Source of the DNA: Stenotrophomonas sp. 57
GTDB lineage: Bacteria; Pseudomonadota; Gammaproteobacteria; Xanthomonadales; Xanthomonadaceae
Assembly (NCBI RefSeq): GCF_030291075.1
Contig: NZ_CP127407.1
Span: 3,470,001 to 3,534,000, forward strand
Direction of reading: 5' to 3'
Length of the DNA: 64,000 nt
This document shows, in pieces, positions 8,155 to 16,812 of this stretch. The notes beneath the pieces were generated by a model that ran no database searches, was not told where the DNA came from, and saw only the letters and a list, made by a program, of their open reading frames with translations. Position numbers and translations under genes: made by a program. How positions within the stretch are numbered: the first letter of the stretch is position 1; every line of letters starts with the position of its first letter.

Positions 8155-8862
8155 ATGAAAAACTTCGCAATCGTGGCCATGCTTGCCTGCGCACTCTCCG
8201 CTTGCGCGGATAAGTCCCCCCCCGCAGCGGACGTTCAAACGACCGAACAGAAAGCCCAGCGGGACGACCATACACCCAAAAGCGGGACCCCACGCCCCAC
8301 GCAATCCTCCAACGCCGGCGCAAACGCAGCCGAGCGCTCTGCTGAAGTTCAGCAGAGGCTGTGCCCTGCGGTGGATCCGTCCTGTGCGAGCGCCGGCCCG
8401 CTGAGCGCTCGCTCTCCGGCCGAGGCCCAGTGGTTGATTCAGCATGGCTATCCCTCCGAACAGGAGAACGCCAAGTTGCATGCAGCTAGCCTGCAATCCC
8501 TCCAAGAGATGGCAGCGTCTGGCAACAGACCGGCCGCCGTTGTCTACGCGGAGAGAATTGCCCTGGAGGCCGGGAAGTTCACGGAAGGCTCCGTGCTTCT
8601 CTATGAGCAAGCCAAGTCAGGCAATTTGTTCGCTTACTATGGGCTTTCCAAGATCTACTACGACGACCCCAGCCATGGCTCCTTGGTGGACAGCGCCGCG
8701 TATCTCAAGGTCGCCTACCTACTGGGTGACTCAAGGGCGTCGGAACTGCTGGATCGTCCGAAACTTGGCACCGCTGAACTGTTGTCAGCAGACAAGCGAG
8801 CGGCAGGGCTGCTAGAGACGTTCTCAGGCGGCGTGGAACGTTCTCCTCGCCCGCTGGAGTAA
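8155..8862 (+). CDS. Lipoprotein with Sel1-like repeats, Fic-linked
   Basis: The protein has 235 residues starting at the ATG after AGGTGAGCGC. An N-terminal lipobox LSAC places the lipid-modified cysteine at residue 17. A low-complexity linker (18-65) follows, then helical pairs resembling Sel1/TPR repeats (for example EAGKFTEGSVLLYEQAKSGN and KIYYDDPSHGSLVDSAAYLK). Such repeats usually bind partner proteins. As third gene of the Fic unit it could hold the exported partner at the membrane; that is inference. A strong terminator lies 80 bases downstream. Confidence 0.75.
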   Translation: MKNFAIVAMLACALSACADKSPPAADVQTTEQKAQRDDHTPKSGTPRPTQSSNAGANAAERSAEVQQRLCPAVDPSCASAGPLSARSPAEAQWLIQHGYPSEQENAKLHAASLQSLQEMAASGNRPAAVVYAERIALEAGKFTEGSVLLYEQAKSGNLFAYYGLSKIYYDDPSHGSLVDSAAYLKVAYLLGDSRASELLDRPKLGTAELLSADKRAAGLLETFSGGVERSPRPLE

Positions 8863-8874
8863 GCATGGGCTTGT

Positions 8875-8891
8875 AGAGCGGTAACCGCTCT
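8875..8891. repeat. Short inverted repeat after the lipoprotein gene
   Basis: AGAGCGGT and ACCGCTCT form an 8-bp perfect dyad around one central base. It lies 13 bases after the lipoprotein stop and close to the end of the integrase remnant. Its role is unknown. Confidence 0.5.
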
Positions 8892-8941
8892 GCTCACCGC
8901 CAACGCCAGCAAGTGAGTAGAAGCTCCAGTGCAGCTTCGGG

Positions 8942-8973
8942 AAGGCCCCCACTCACCTGGGGGGCCTTTTTCT
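8942..8973 (+). terminator. Rho-independent terminator of the Fic unit
   Basis: AAGGCCCCC pairs with GGGGGCCTT around a 9-base loop and is followed by a T-rich tract (to 8973). It lies 80 bases after the lipoprotein stop, in the right orientation to end the Fic / exported protein / lipoprotein transcript. It also lies inside the decayed 3' end of the opposing integrase gene. Confidence 0.8.
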
Positions 8974-9169
8974 TTCCTCCACGCCGACCAACTTCCCGCA
9001 GCTTCTGCTCGGCCGAGCGCAACGCCAAGTCAAACTGCCCCGGTTGATAGCGCGGCAACACAACCGGAGGCGAGAACCTGCCCAACGTCGCCACGCGGTC
9101 CGGCAGGGTGGAGCGGTGAATGTAGTGCTTCTCCAAAACCGTTTGCCCCGCAGCATGGCCGGTGACCGC

Positions 9170-9210
9170 GCCGATCGCCTCGACGCACCTGCGGCGTCGA
9201 GGCGATCGGC
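9170..9210. repeat. 17-bp perfect inverted repeat inside the integrase remnant
   Basis: Bases 9170-9186 and 9194-9210 are exact reverse complements with a 7-base loop between them. The arms encode the ADRLDA and VEAIG segments of the integrase, and the frameshift that kills the gene lies in the loop or right-arm side. Such a long perfect stem within a coding region is unlikely by chance. Confidence 0.85.
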
Positions 9211-10645
9211 CAAGGTGTGGCGAAAACCGTGAAAGCCCTGCCCCTTTTCCTCGACGCCTTGCCGCTTGATGTAGGTGGAAAACTGGCGTGACAGCTGCCT
9301 GCCAAATCCCAGGCCGGTGCTGTTCGGTAGATTGGGGAACAACTGCACATGGCCTGCGGCCTTGGCCTCCTCCACGTAGTCCAGGAACCCGGCCTCCAGC
9401 ACGGGTTGCGCCAAGGGAACAAAACCGCGCGAATGCTTGCCCTTGATCCGCTGACCCCTGGCCACCACCCGGACGTAGAATCCGGGAACGCCATCGACCG
9501 TTGCGATGTCATCCACTTGCAACTGAGCCACTTCGTTGACCCGTGCACCGCTGTAGAGCCCGAGCATCGGACCAAACCACCGATGCGGATACTTCGACGC
9601 TCAGGGAACAAACGCGCTTCCAAAAATGGCGCCCAACTCGCTGTCGGTGAAGGGAGATCCCCTGTCTTCTTCGTCCGGGGTCGCCACCGCTCGTACGCCT
9701 GCCAAGGGGTTGACGTCCAGCCGTTTGGCCTCGACCAAGGAGATAAAGAACACCGACAGACGCTGGCGGTGCTTTTTGATGGTCCAGGCGGCCGGCTCGG
9801 GCTCATCGTTGGCCTTTGCCAGGGCCATCACCTCCAGCACCGGCATTCCTCGGTAAGCAGGCCGCTTGGATGCATTCGAAGGCCACCATCGAATTGCACC
9901 GAAGAACTCGCGCACGTGATCTTGCGAAAGCTCGGACACAGGCAGATTTTCCCCTACCACGCCAGCAAACAGCCGCAACGTGTGACGGCTCTCCAGAACC
10001 GTCTTTGGCTGCAACTTCGCGTTGGTCAAATCCGTCAGGTGGTTCTCGATGGCTTTAGACAGCGACAGTCCAACCGAACGACCTGTCGCCTCCCTCTTCG
10101 CATGCGCCTCCTGCTGCTTGAGCAGAAAATGCTCAGGAAGCAGGCCGATGCTTTCTACTGGATCGGCGCTGGCCATCTTTTCGAGGGTCTCGCGCCAGAA
10201 CGCCATGTCTTCCGGCGTTCTGATCTCCACCTCGGTCACGCCCGCGCCGTTGGGGAAGGTGATCCCTTTCAAGATCAGCTGCTGAACACCATTCCGCCGC
10301 ACCCTGCGTAACACCTCGTCGATGTCCACCGCCTGCCCCTGTCTCAATGCTTGGAATGCCTGAGAGAGTGCCATGCCCATGCGGGCAGCGACCAGCCTGG
10401 CCACGTCTCCGAAAGGAGCGTGCAACGGACGAACGAGGAAGCGCGAGCCGACCAATGCTAGCAAGTCTTTTGGGACGAGAAAACGGGCGTAGACCCCGCT
10501 TGGCCTGGCCAAAAGCAATGGCTTTGGCATGTTTGGCGATTTTGGCGATACCTCAAACGATACCCAGGAAGGTCGTTTGAGAGGCCGTTATCCAATCCCG
10601 AAACCCTCGCGCCTCCAGACACTTAGCGCGGATCTCGGTGTTGAT

Positions 10646-10719
10646 TGGAGCGGGCGATGGGAATCGAACCCACGTCAGTAGCTTGGGAAGCTACAGCTCT
10701 ACCATTGAGCTACGCCCGC
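10646..10719 (-). tRNA. tRNA-Gly(CCC)
   Basis: The minus strand folds as a full cloverleaf. The acceptor stem pairs GCGGGCG with CGCCCGC, the anticodon stem GTAGC/GCTAC holds the loop TTCCCAA (anticodon CCC), the T-arm contains GGTTCGATTCC, and the 3' CCA is encoded (TGG at 10646-10648 on the plus strand). The 3' end points at the integrase remnant, so the gene was probably the attachment site of the island. No clear second copy of the tRNA 3' end was found in the window. Confidence 0.95.
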
Positions 10720-10829
10720 GTTGCAGGGTGAAAGTCTATGCGGAGCTGCCGGTGTTGTGCAATGGCGGCATGCCGCAATGGGGGCAGAGCCGCTTCCTGG
10801 CGGAAACGGATCCGACCCCTTGGCGCAAT

Positions 10830-10869
10830 GGGGTCAGATCCCTTTCCGCGAGGAAAGGGCGCTGACCCC
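10830..10869. repeat. GGGGTCAGA-type palindromic repeat
   Basis: GGGGTCAGATCCCTTTCC and a matching GGAAAGGG...CTGACCCC arm form a hairpin 8 bases after the esterase stop codon. It belongs to the same family as copies at 13129, 13182, 20619, 23712, 31149, 33601, 36901 and 59362. Its position just after a gene suggests a possible terminator or mRNA-end role. Confidence 0.8.
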
Positions 10870-10877
10870 GTCCTGGA

Positions 10878-12713
10878 TCAGAAGCTGCCGCTGAAACTGG
10901 CGAACAGCGTCGCGTCCTGCGCACGCTTCTGCCCGGCCGTGGCGCTCAGGCCCACGTTGCTCTGCAGGCCGAACAGCTCCATGCGGGCACCGAGGATGGC
11001 GGTGGCGTAGTTCTTGTCGAAGTCCATGCCCGGCACACGGTACATGCCGACGGCCGGCAGGCTCTGCACCCAGGCGCTGGCCTGCTTGGTGTCCTCGAAC
11101 TCGTGGTCGTAGGTCAGCTGCACATACGGCTTCAAGGTGCCGCCATCGAAGCGCGCCTGCCAGCCAATGCGGCCGACGGTGGAATCGGCGTCCTGCTTGC
11201 CGTAGCCCAGAGCGGTGGCCATCGTGCCGGCACTGGCACCTTCGGTGTAGCCGTCGATCTTCACCTTCTGCCAGATCACCGAAGCGATCGGGCCGTGGCG
11301 GAAGCCGCCTTCGGTGCCGAACTCATAGCCGGCGTTCAGTGCTGCGGTCAGGTTGCTGCCGTCGGGCGAACCGCTGTGCTCGCGCGTCGCCGGGCCCAGC
11401 TGGACCTTGCGGTTCACGTCATACGACAGCCAGGTGTAGCTGACCTGGCCGTTGACCCAGATGCGGTCGCCGTACCAACCGGCGAACAGACCGGCGGTGG
11501 TGTCCTTCTGGGTGAAATCGCCACGGCTGTTGCCGAAGTCGGCATTGAGGCGGCCGAAGCCGGCGAAGCCACCGAAGACCATGCCGTCGCGGGCCCAGTC
11601 AACGCCGAACAGGCCGGCCGGCGCCATGCCGTCGTACAGGTCGGCATGGTCGTAGCGCTGCAGATCACCGCGCACGCCGCCCCACCAGGACAGGCCGTCG
11701 GCCGGGCGACCACTGCGGTGCAGGCTGACCTGGTCGGCGCGCGAACGGCCGATGGTCTGTGCCGAGTGGCTCAGCACCTGCTGCAGGCGCGGGCCTTCCA
11801 GGATCGAGATGGCGTACTGGCCCAGCATCTGGTGGGCCGCCGTGGTCGGGTGCACGTCATCGGCGAAGAGGTAGCTGCTTGCCGCATCGGGGCGCACATA
11901 GGCCAACGGGCTGCAGGCCAGCGACGACGGCACCAGGCAGGCGCGGCCGGTGACGTTGCTGAAGCCGTACATGCCCGGGTTGGCGATGATCTCGTGCAGC
12001 AGGGTATAGGTATCGAGCGGAATGAAATCGATGCCGGCCTGCTTCAGGCCGCCATACAGCGCGTTGTTGTAGGCCGTGGACAGGGCGGTTCCCTGCGCCT
12101 GGCCGGCTGCGCCGCGATCGATGAAGCCCGGGGTGGTGCCCACGTCCGGCAGGTTGGGCACCATCACGTACTGGGCGCCGGCCTGCTTCAGCGACGCCAC
12201 GATGCCGATCTGGTTGGTCACGGCAGCGCCGATGACCGCCGGTGCCTGCGCCGGCGCGGTGATCGAGAACAGATCGTTGGCGCCGCCCCAGACGGTGTAC
12301 AGGGCATTGGCGTCAGCCTTGCCGCCATTGGCGGCCAGGTACTGGGCGGTCTGCGTCTTCAGCGACGGCACCGGCACGTTGCCGAAGGCGGGCTGGGTGA
12401 GGTCGACGCCCACGCGGGCACCGCCCACGGAATAGTTGTCGCCGCTCTGGCCGTTGCCGTTCGGATTGGCGTTGGTGCCGTAGTAGTCAGCCACGAACTG
12501 GGCCCAGACCAGGCCGGGGTTGGTGGTGAACTGGCCGGAGACCGGGCGGGCGTCGGCCGGCTGGATCAGCGGGCGGTAGTAGCCACTGTCGGTCAGGCTG
12601 TCGCCGAAGAACACGGTGCGCGTGAACGGGGACTCGCCTGCCATGGCCGGAAGCGCGGCCAGCGCGATCGCGGCCGCCATCAGGGAGCGGATCGGGTGTT
12701 TGCTGAGCTGCAT
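10878..12713 (-). CDS. estA: GDSL esterase/lipase autotransporter (EstA-like)
   Basis: The protein has 611 residues if translation starts at 12713, where CAGGAG precedes the ATG and a signal peptide follows (MQLSKHPIRSLMAAAIALAA, cut after AMA). An upstream in-frame start would add 24 residues and hide the signal. The passenger (about 27-330) holds GDSL block I with Ser39 (FFGDSLTDSG), block III GANDLF and the catalytic pair DDVHPT. The C-terminal 270 residues form a beta-barrel autotransporter domain ending in Phe. Such enzymes sit on the outer membrane and hydrolyse fatty-acid esters. Confidence 0.93.
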   Translation of the reverse strand: MQLSKHPIRSLMAAAIALAALPAMAGESPFTRTVFFGDSLTDSGYYRPLIQPADARPVSGQFTTNPGLVWAQFVADYYGTNANPNGNGQSGDNYSVGGARVGVDLTQPAFGNVPVPSLKTQTAQYLAANGGKADANALYTVWGGANDLFSITAPAQAPAVIGAAVTNQIGIVASLKQAGAQYVMVPNLPDVGTTPGFIDRGAAGQAQGTALSTAYNNALYGGLKQAGIDFIPLDTYTLLHEIIANPGMYGFSNVTGRACLVPSSLACSPLAYVRPDAASSYLFADDVHPTTAAHQMLGQYAISILEGPRLQQVLSHSAQTIGRSRADQVSLHRSGRPADGLSWWGGVRGDLQRYDHADLYDGMAPAGLFGVDWARDGMVFGGFAGFGRLNADFGNSRGDFTQKDTTAGLFAGWYGDRIWVNGQVSYTWLSYDVNRKVQLGPATREHSGSPDGSNLTAALNAGYEFGTEGGFRHGPIASVIWQKVKIDGYTEGASAGTMATALGYGKQDADSTVGRIGWQARFDGGTLKPYVQLTYDHEFEDTKQASAWVQSLPAVGMYRVPGMDFDKNYATAILGARMELFGLQSNVGLSATAGQKRAQDATLFASFSGSF

Positions 12714-12766
12714 CTGGAAACTCCTGTGGGGAAAAATAGAAAAGGACCCGGCACACGTACGCCGGC

Positions 12767-12790
12767 GCACGGTGAATGGTTTCACCGTGC
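12767..12790. repeat. Hairpin in the esterase upstream region
   Basis: GCACGGTGAA pairs with TTCACCGTGC around a 4-base loop. It lies 54 bases upstream of the esterase start and is followed on the plus strand by CGCCTTTTG. It could be a leader structure of the esterase mRNA or a regulator site. The rest of 12714-12921 shows no TPP-type riboswitch for the downstream thiS gene. Confidence 0.45.
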
Positions 12791-12921
12791 CGCCTTTTGC
12801 TCACGCTGCGCCGCCGCATGGATTGTCGCCTCATCCCGCCTGGCCCTGCTGTGCTGGAGCTGGCATCCGGCGCAGATTGCAAAGGTTCCGATCCTGGCGG
12901 GCCATCAGCGACAATGCAGGG

Positions 12922-13122
12922 ATGAACATCCAGCTCAACGGTGAACCCCGTACCCTGCCCGCTTCGGCGACCCTCCATGACCTGCTCGAAACCGAGCAGC
13001 TGCTGCAGCGCCGTGTGGCGGTGGAGGTCAACGGCGAGATCGTCAGCCGCAGCCGCCACAGCGAGCATGTGCTGGCCGAAGGCGACGTGGTGGAGATCGT
13101 GCACGCGCTGGGTGGGGGCTGA
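12922..13122 (+). CDS. thiS: Sulfur carrier protein ThiS
   Basis: The protein has 66 residues, the normal length for this ubiquitin-fold carrier, and ends in the required Gly-Gly (HALGGG). The N-terminus MNIQLNGEPRTLPASATLHD and the VAVEVNGEIV and EGDVVEIVHALGGG segments are typical. The C-terminal glycine is adenylated and thiocarboxylated, and its sulfur is passed to ThiG for the thiazole ring of thiamine. thiG follows 146 bases downstream, separated by two palindromic repeats. Confidence 0.93.
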   Translation: MNIQLNGEPRTLPASATLHDLLETEQLLQRRVAVEVNGEIVSRSRHSEHVLAEGDVVEIVHALGGG

Positions 13123-13128
13123 GGCCAA

Positions 13129-13167
13129 GGGGTCGGATCCCCTCGCACCGCGAGGGGCTCTGACCCC
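13129..13167. repeat. GGGGTCAGA-type palindromic repeat, thiS-thiG gap (copy 1)
   Basis: GGGGTCGGATCCCCTCG and CGAGGGGCTCTGACCCC form an imperfect stem 7 bases after the thiS stop. A second copy follows 14 bases on. Together they fill most of the gap between two genes expected to be co-transcribed. Confidence 0.75.
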
Positions 13168-13181
13168 ACGCATCGCGCCAC

Positions 13182-13221
13182 GGGTCAGAGTCCTTTGCCG
13201 CTGGCAAAGGGATCCGAACCC
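13182..13221. repeat. GGGGTCAGA-type palindromic repeat, thiS-thiG gap (copy 2)
   Basis: GGGTCAGAGTCCTTTGCC pairs with GGCAAAGGGATCCGAACCC with a few mismatches. It is the second of two tandem family members between thiS and thiG and could lower downstream thiG expression or process the transcript. Confidence 0.75.
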
Positions 13222-13268
13222 GTTTCCGGCGTGACCCCATCTTCAGGCGGATAAGCGATAATCGCGCC

Positions 13269-14063
13269 ATGAACGTTCATGTCTCCCCCGATTCGCTGGT
13301 GATCGCCGGCAAGACCTATGGCTCGCGGCTGCTGACCGGCACCGGCAAGTTCAAGGATCTGGAAGAAACCCGCCTGGCCACCGAGGCCGCGGGCGCCCAG
13401 ATCGTCACCGTGGCGATCCGCCGCACCAACATCGGGCAGAACCCGGGCGAGCCGAACCTGCTCGACGTGCTGCCGCCGGAGCGCTACACCATCCTGCCCA
13501 ACACCGCCGGCTGCTACACCGCCGAAGATGCCGTGCGCACCTGCCGCCTGGCCCGTGAGCTGCTGGACGGCCACAACCTGACCAAGCTGGAAGTGCTGGG
13601 CGACCAGAAGTCGCTGTACCCGGACGTGGTACAGACCCTCAAGGCTGCCGAGCAGCTGGTCAAGGACGGCTTCGAGGTGATGGTCTACACCTCCGACGAC
13701 CCGATCCTGGCCAAGCGCCTGGAAGAGATCGGCTGCGCCGCGGTGATGCCGCTGGCCGCGCCGATCGGTTCGGGCCTGGGCATCCAGAACAAGTACAACC
13801 TGCTGCAGATCATCGAAGACGCCAAGGTGCCGATCATTGTCGACGCTGGCGTCGGTACCGCGTCGGATGCCGCCATTGCGATGGAGCTGGGCTGCGACGG
13901 CGTGCTGATGAACACCGCCATTGCCGGCGCACGCAGCCCGGTGCTGATGGCCAGCGCCATGCGCAAGGCGGTCGAGGCCGGCCGCGAGGCCTTCCTGGCC
14001 GGGCGCATCCCGCGCAAGCGCTACGCCAGCGCCTCCTCTCCGGTGGATGGGCTGATCGGCTGA
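13269..14063 (+). CDS. thiG: Thiazole synthase ThiG
   Basis: The 264-residue protein forms the thiamine thiazole from 1-deoxy-D-xylulose 5-phosphate, dehydroglycine and ThiS thiocarboxylate. It has a TIM-barrel pattern with the Schiff-base lysine in TKLEVLGD (Lys106), phosphate-binding glycines in PIGSGLGI, and [12 protein letters not shown]. Its stop overlaps the trmB start by one base, so the two are probably co-translated. No strong ribosome binding site is seen before the start. Confidence 0.95.
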   Translation: MNVHVSPDSLVIAGKTYGSRLLTGTGKFKDLEETRLATEAAGAQIVTVAIRRTNIGQNPGEPNLLDVLPPERYTILPNTAGCYTAEDAVRTCRLARELLDGHNLTKLEVLGDQKSLYPDVVQTLKAAEQLVKDGFEVMVYTSDDPILAKRLEEIGCAAVMPLAAPIGSGLGIQNKYNLLQIIEDAKVPIIVDAGVGTASDAAIAMELGCDGVLMNTAIAGARSPVLMASAMRKAVEAGREAFLAGRIPRKRYASASSPVDGLIG

Positions 14064-14797
14064 TGACCAATCCTTTTGACAGCGCCGGCTCCAAGGCTCC
14101 GCCCAAGCCCTTCACCGTCAGCGAGGGCCGCCGCGAGGTGCGCAGCTTCGTGCTGCGCCAGGGCCGCTTCACCCCCGCCCAGCAGCGCGCGTTCGACGAA
14201 CGCTGGCCGCGCTTCGGCATCGACTACAACGGCCAGCCGCGTGACCTGGACGCCACCTTCGGCCGCCCGGCGCACAAGGTGCTGGAAATCGGCTTCGGCA
14301 ACGGTGCCGCGCTGCGCTTCGCCGCCCAGCACGACCCGTCGCGCGACTACATCGGCATTGAAGTGCACGCCCCAGGCGTGGGCCGCCTGCTGAACGCGCT
14401 GGCCGAGGACAACGCCGACCACGTGCGCCTGTACCACCACGACGCGGTGGAGGTGCTGCAGAACGAGATCGCCGACGGCGCGCTGGATGAAGTGCGCATC
14501 TACTTCCCGGACCCGTGGCACAAGAAGCGCCACAACAAGCGCCGCCTGCTGCAACCGGCGTTCGCCGACCTGCTGGTGCGCAAGCTGCGCCCGGGCGGCC
14601 GCCTGCACTGCGCGACCGACTGGGAAGACTACGCCGAGCAGATGTGGGACGTGCTCGATGCCACCGCCGGGCTGGTCAATCGTGCCGGCCCGCGTGGCAG
14701 CGTGCCGCGCCCGGACTGGCGCCCGCAGACCCACTTCGAGACCCGCGGCCAGAAGCTCGGCCATGGCGTCTGGGACCTGCTGTACGACCGCACCTGA
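14063..14797 (+). CDS. trmB: tRNA (guanine-N7)-methyltransferase TrmB
   Basis: The protein has 244 residues and makes m7G46 in tRNA using S-adenosylmethionine. It shows the SAM-binding motif [15 protein letters not shown], the acidic [14 protein letters not shown] and the signature [16 protein letters not shown]. It starts on the last base of thiG. The thiG-trmB pairing is common in Xanthomonadaceae and looks like translational coupling rather than a shared pathway. Confidence 0.95.
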   Translation: MTNPFDSAGSKAPPKPFTVSEGRREVRSFVLRQGRFTPAQQRAFDERWPRFGIDYNGQPRDLDATFGRPAHKVLEIGFGNGAALRFAAQHDPSRDYIGIEVHAPGVGRLLNALAEDNADHVRLYHHDAVEVLQNEIADGALDEVRIYFPDPWHKKRHNKRRLLQPAFADLLVRKLRPGGRLHCATDWEDYAEQMWDVLDATAGLVNRAGPRGSVPRPDWRPQTHFETRGQKLGHGVWDLLYDRT

Positions 14798-14824
14798 CGA
14801 TCGCCTGAGGACACCGCGCCCCAC

Positions 14825-16672
14825 ATGGACACCGCGCTGACGCTGACCAACGACATGAAGCTCGTGCTCGGGCTGGTCGGCTTCACGATGGCGATGTTCC
14901 TGTTCGAGCGCATCCGCGCCGACGTGGTCGCGCTGGTGGTGCTGGTGGTGCTGGGTGTCACCGGCCTGATCGCGCCGGAGGAAATCTTCGGCGGTTTCTC
15001 CGGTAACGCGGTGATGAGCATCATCGCCACCACCATCCTCGGTGCGGGCCTGGACCGCACCGGGGCACTGAACCGGCTGGCCGCGTGGCTGCTGCGGCGT
15101 GGCCATGGGGTCGAGCAGCGGCTGCTGATGATGACCACCGCCATCGCCGGTCTGAACTCGTCCTTCATGCAGAACCCGTCGGTGATGGCGCTGTACCTGC
15201 CGGTTGCTTCGCGGCTGGCGGCGCGCACCGGGCTGACGATGCAGCGCCTGCTGCTGCCGATTTCGGCGGCGATCGTGATGGGCGGCGCGCTGACCATGGT
15301 CGGCAACTCGCCGCTGATCCTGCTGAACGATCTGCTGGCCTCGGCCAACAACAACCTGCCCTCGGGCCTGGCCACCATCGAGCCGCTGCGCATGTTCGCG
15401 CCGCTGCCGATCGGCGTGGCCCTGCTGATCGCCTCGCTGCTGTATTTCCGCTACTACGGCGACCGCAAGCTGGTTGAAGAAGAAAGCCTGGTCAACGACG
15501 GTGTCACCCCGGCGCGCACCGAGAGCTACTTCGCCAAGACCTACGGCATTGAAGGTGATGTATTCGAACTGGTGGTCACCGCCGAAAGCCCGCTGGTGGG
15601 GATGACGCTGGGCGAGGCCGAGAACCTGCACGATGCCCCGCTGCTGCTGGCGTTGAAGACCGGCAACGACACCCGCCTGGCGCCGCCGGCGGAAATGCGC
15701 ATCTGGGTCGGCAGCGTGCTCGGTGCGATGGGCCCGCGCCAGCAGATCAACGATTTCGCGCAGAACCAGTTCCTGCGCATGTCTTCGCGCCTGAAGCACC
15801 TGGGCGACCTGTTCAACCCGAGCCGGGCCGGTATTTCCGAGGCGGTGGTGCCGCCGACCTCGAACGTGATCGGCAAAAGCGCGGCCGACCTGCGCCTGCG
15901 CAAGGAGCGCGGCATCAGCCTGCTGGCGATCAACCGCGACAAGCAGGTGATCCGCGAGGACGTGCGCGACGTGCAGCTGCGCGCCGGTGACATGCTGGTC
16001 TTCCACAGCATCTGGACCGACCTGGCGCAGGCCGCCAAGAGCCGCGATTTCGTGGTGGTCACCGACTACCCGACGGGCGAACAGCGCCCGCACAAGTTCA
16101 AGATCGCGATGGCGATCTTCGCGTTGACCATCCTGATCGCGCTGACCAGCAAGCTGCCGGTGGCGCTGACGCTGATGACCGGCGTGGCCGGCATGCTGCT
16201 GACCGGCGTGCTGCGCATGGACGAGGCCTATGCCTCGATCAACTGGAAGACGGTGTTCATGATGGCCGGGCTGATTCCACTCGGCTGGGCGATGGATTCC
16301 AGCGGTGCGGCGGCATGGGTAGCCGGCCACACCATCGACAAGCTGCCCACCGGCATTCCGATCTGGGTGCTGGAAGTGGCGCTGGCGCTGTTGACCACGG
16401 CGTTCTCGCTGGTGATCAGCCATGTGGGCGCGACCATCGTGATGGTGCCCATTGCGGTGAACCTGGCGCTGGCAGCGGGCGGCAACCCGACCGCGTTCGC
16501 GCTGATCGTGGCGCTGTCGGCGTCCAACAACCTGATGACGGCCTCCAACCCGGTGATCTCGATGATCACCGGCCCGGCCAACTACACCCCGCGCGAGATG
16601 TGGAGGGTGGGCGGGCCGCTGTCGCTGATCTACACCTGCGTGGTGGTGTTGATGATCAACCTGATGTTCTGA
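14825..16672 (+). CDS. SLC13/DASS-type anion transporter with two RCK_C domains
   Basis: The protein has 615 residues in the inner membrane. Two blocks of membrane helices (about 8-210 and 425-615) flank a soluble loop holding two TrkA-C/RCK_C domains (about 240-318 and 335-410, the second with IGKSAADLRLRKERGISLLA). The motif ASNNLMTASNPVISM near the C-terminus is typical of the family. Substrates in the family include sulfate, phosphate and di/tricarboxylates; the sequence does not single one out. It starts 27 bases after trmB. Confidence 0.88.
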   Translation: MDTALTLTNDMKLVLGLVGFTMAMFLFERIRADVVALVVLVVLGVTGLIAPEEIFGGFSGNAVMSIIATTILGAGLDRTGALNRLAAWLLRRGHGVEQRLLMMTTAIAGLNSSFMQNPSVMALYLPVASRLAARTGLTMQRLLLPISAAIVMGGALTMVGNSPLILLNDLLASANNNLPSGLATIEPLRMFAPLPIGVALLIASLLYFRYYGDRKLVEEESLVNDGVTPARTESYFAKTYGIEGDVFELVVTAESPLVGMTLGEAENLHDAPLLLALKTGNDTRLAPPAEMRIWVGSVLGAMGPRQQINDFAQNQFLRMSSRLKHLGDLFNPSRAGISEAVVPPTSNVIGKSAADLRLRKERGISLLAINRDKQVIREDVRDVQLRAGDMLVFHSIWTDLAQAAKSRDFVVVTDYPTGEQRPHKFKIAMAIFALTILIALTSKLPVALTLMTGVAGMLLTGVLRMDEAYASINWKTVFMMAGLIPLGWAMDSSGAAAWVAGHTIDKLPTGIPIWVLEVALALLTTAFSLVISHVGATIVMVPIAVNLALAAGGNPTAFALIVALSASNNLMTASNPVISMITGPANYTPREMWRVGGPLSLIYTCVVVLMINLMF

Positions 16673-16720
16673 GTGAGTTGATCGGCAGGGCTGCGCCCTG
16701 CACCTGCGGGATTGCAATCG

Positions 16721-16790
16721 GTAGGTGCGGACCGTTGGTCCGCACGAAGCTTCCCTGCAGCGGAGCGTGCGGACCAACGGTCCGCACCCA
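16721..16790. repeat. SMAG-like inverted pair (GTAG hairpins)
   Basis: GTAG followed by GTGCGGACCGTTGGTCCGCAC is mirrored by a second hairpin GTGCGGACCAACGGTCCGCAC, 17-18 bases apart. The left copy keeps the GTAG head; the right one has lost its CTAC. This is the inverted-dimer form of SMAG elements, in the gap between two convergent genes. Confidence 0.75.
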
Positions 16791-16812
16791 CCTCAGGCAA
16801 CATCGCCCGGCC

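Larger units (their letters stand above)
8894..10530 (-). pseudogene. Tyrosine recombinase (integrase) with a nonsense codon and a frameshift
   Basis: The ancestral product is a phage/island type tyrosine integrase of about 540 residues. The N-terminal 309 codons are open, including a SAM-like core-binding region (LSKAIENHLTDLTNAKLQPK). At 9601-9603 a TGA interrupts the frame where relatives have a tryptophan codon; beyond it the same frame continues as ASKYPHRWFGPMLGLYSGAR, with the first catalytic Arg. The HGFRHT box with the HxxR pair follows. A one-base shift near 9190 then moves the remaining catalytic part, AIGAVTGHAAGQTVLEKHYI (second His-box and nucleophile Tyr), into another frame. 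The gene starts 116 bases from the 3' end of tRNA-Gly, the usual island arrangement. The enzyme cannot be made without two repairs. Confidence 0.85.

Noticed and set aside
10878..12785. Esterase start at 12785
   Set aside because: It adds 24 residues ahead of the signal peptide; the ATG at 12713 has a CAGGAG site at the right distance.
12714..12921. TPP riboswitch before thiS
   Set aside because: The conserved CUGAGA and paired P4/P5 elements could not be found on the plus strand; only an esterase-side hairpin is present.
14021..16777. Minus-strand open frame of about 900 codons over trmB and the SLC13 gene
   Set aside because: It is composed of Gln/His/Arg-rich shadow sequence opposite two well-supported genes.
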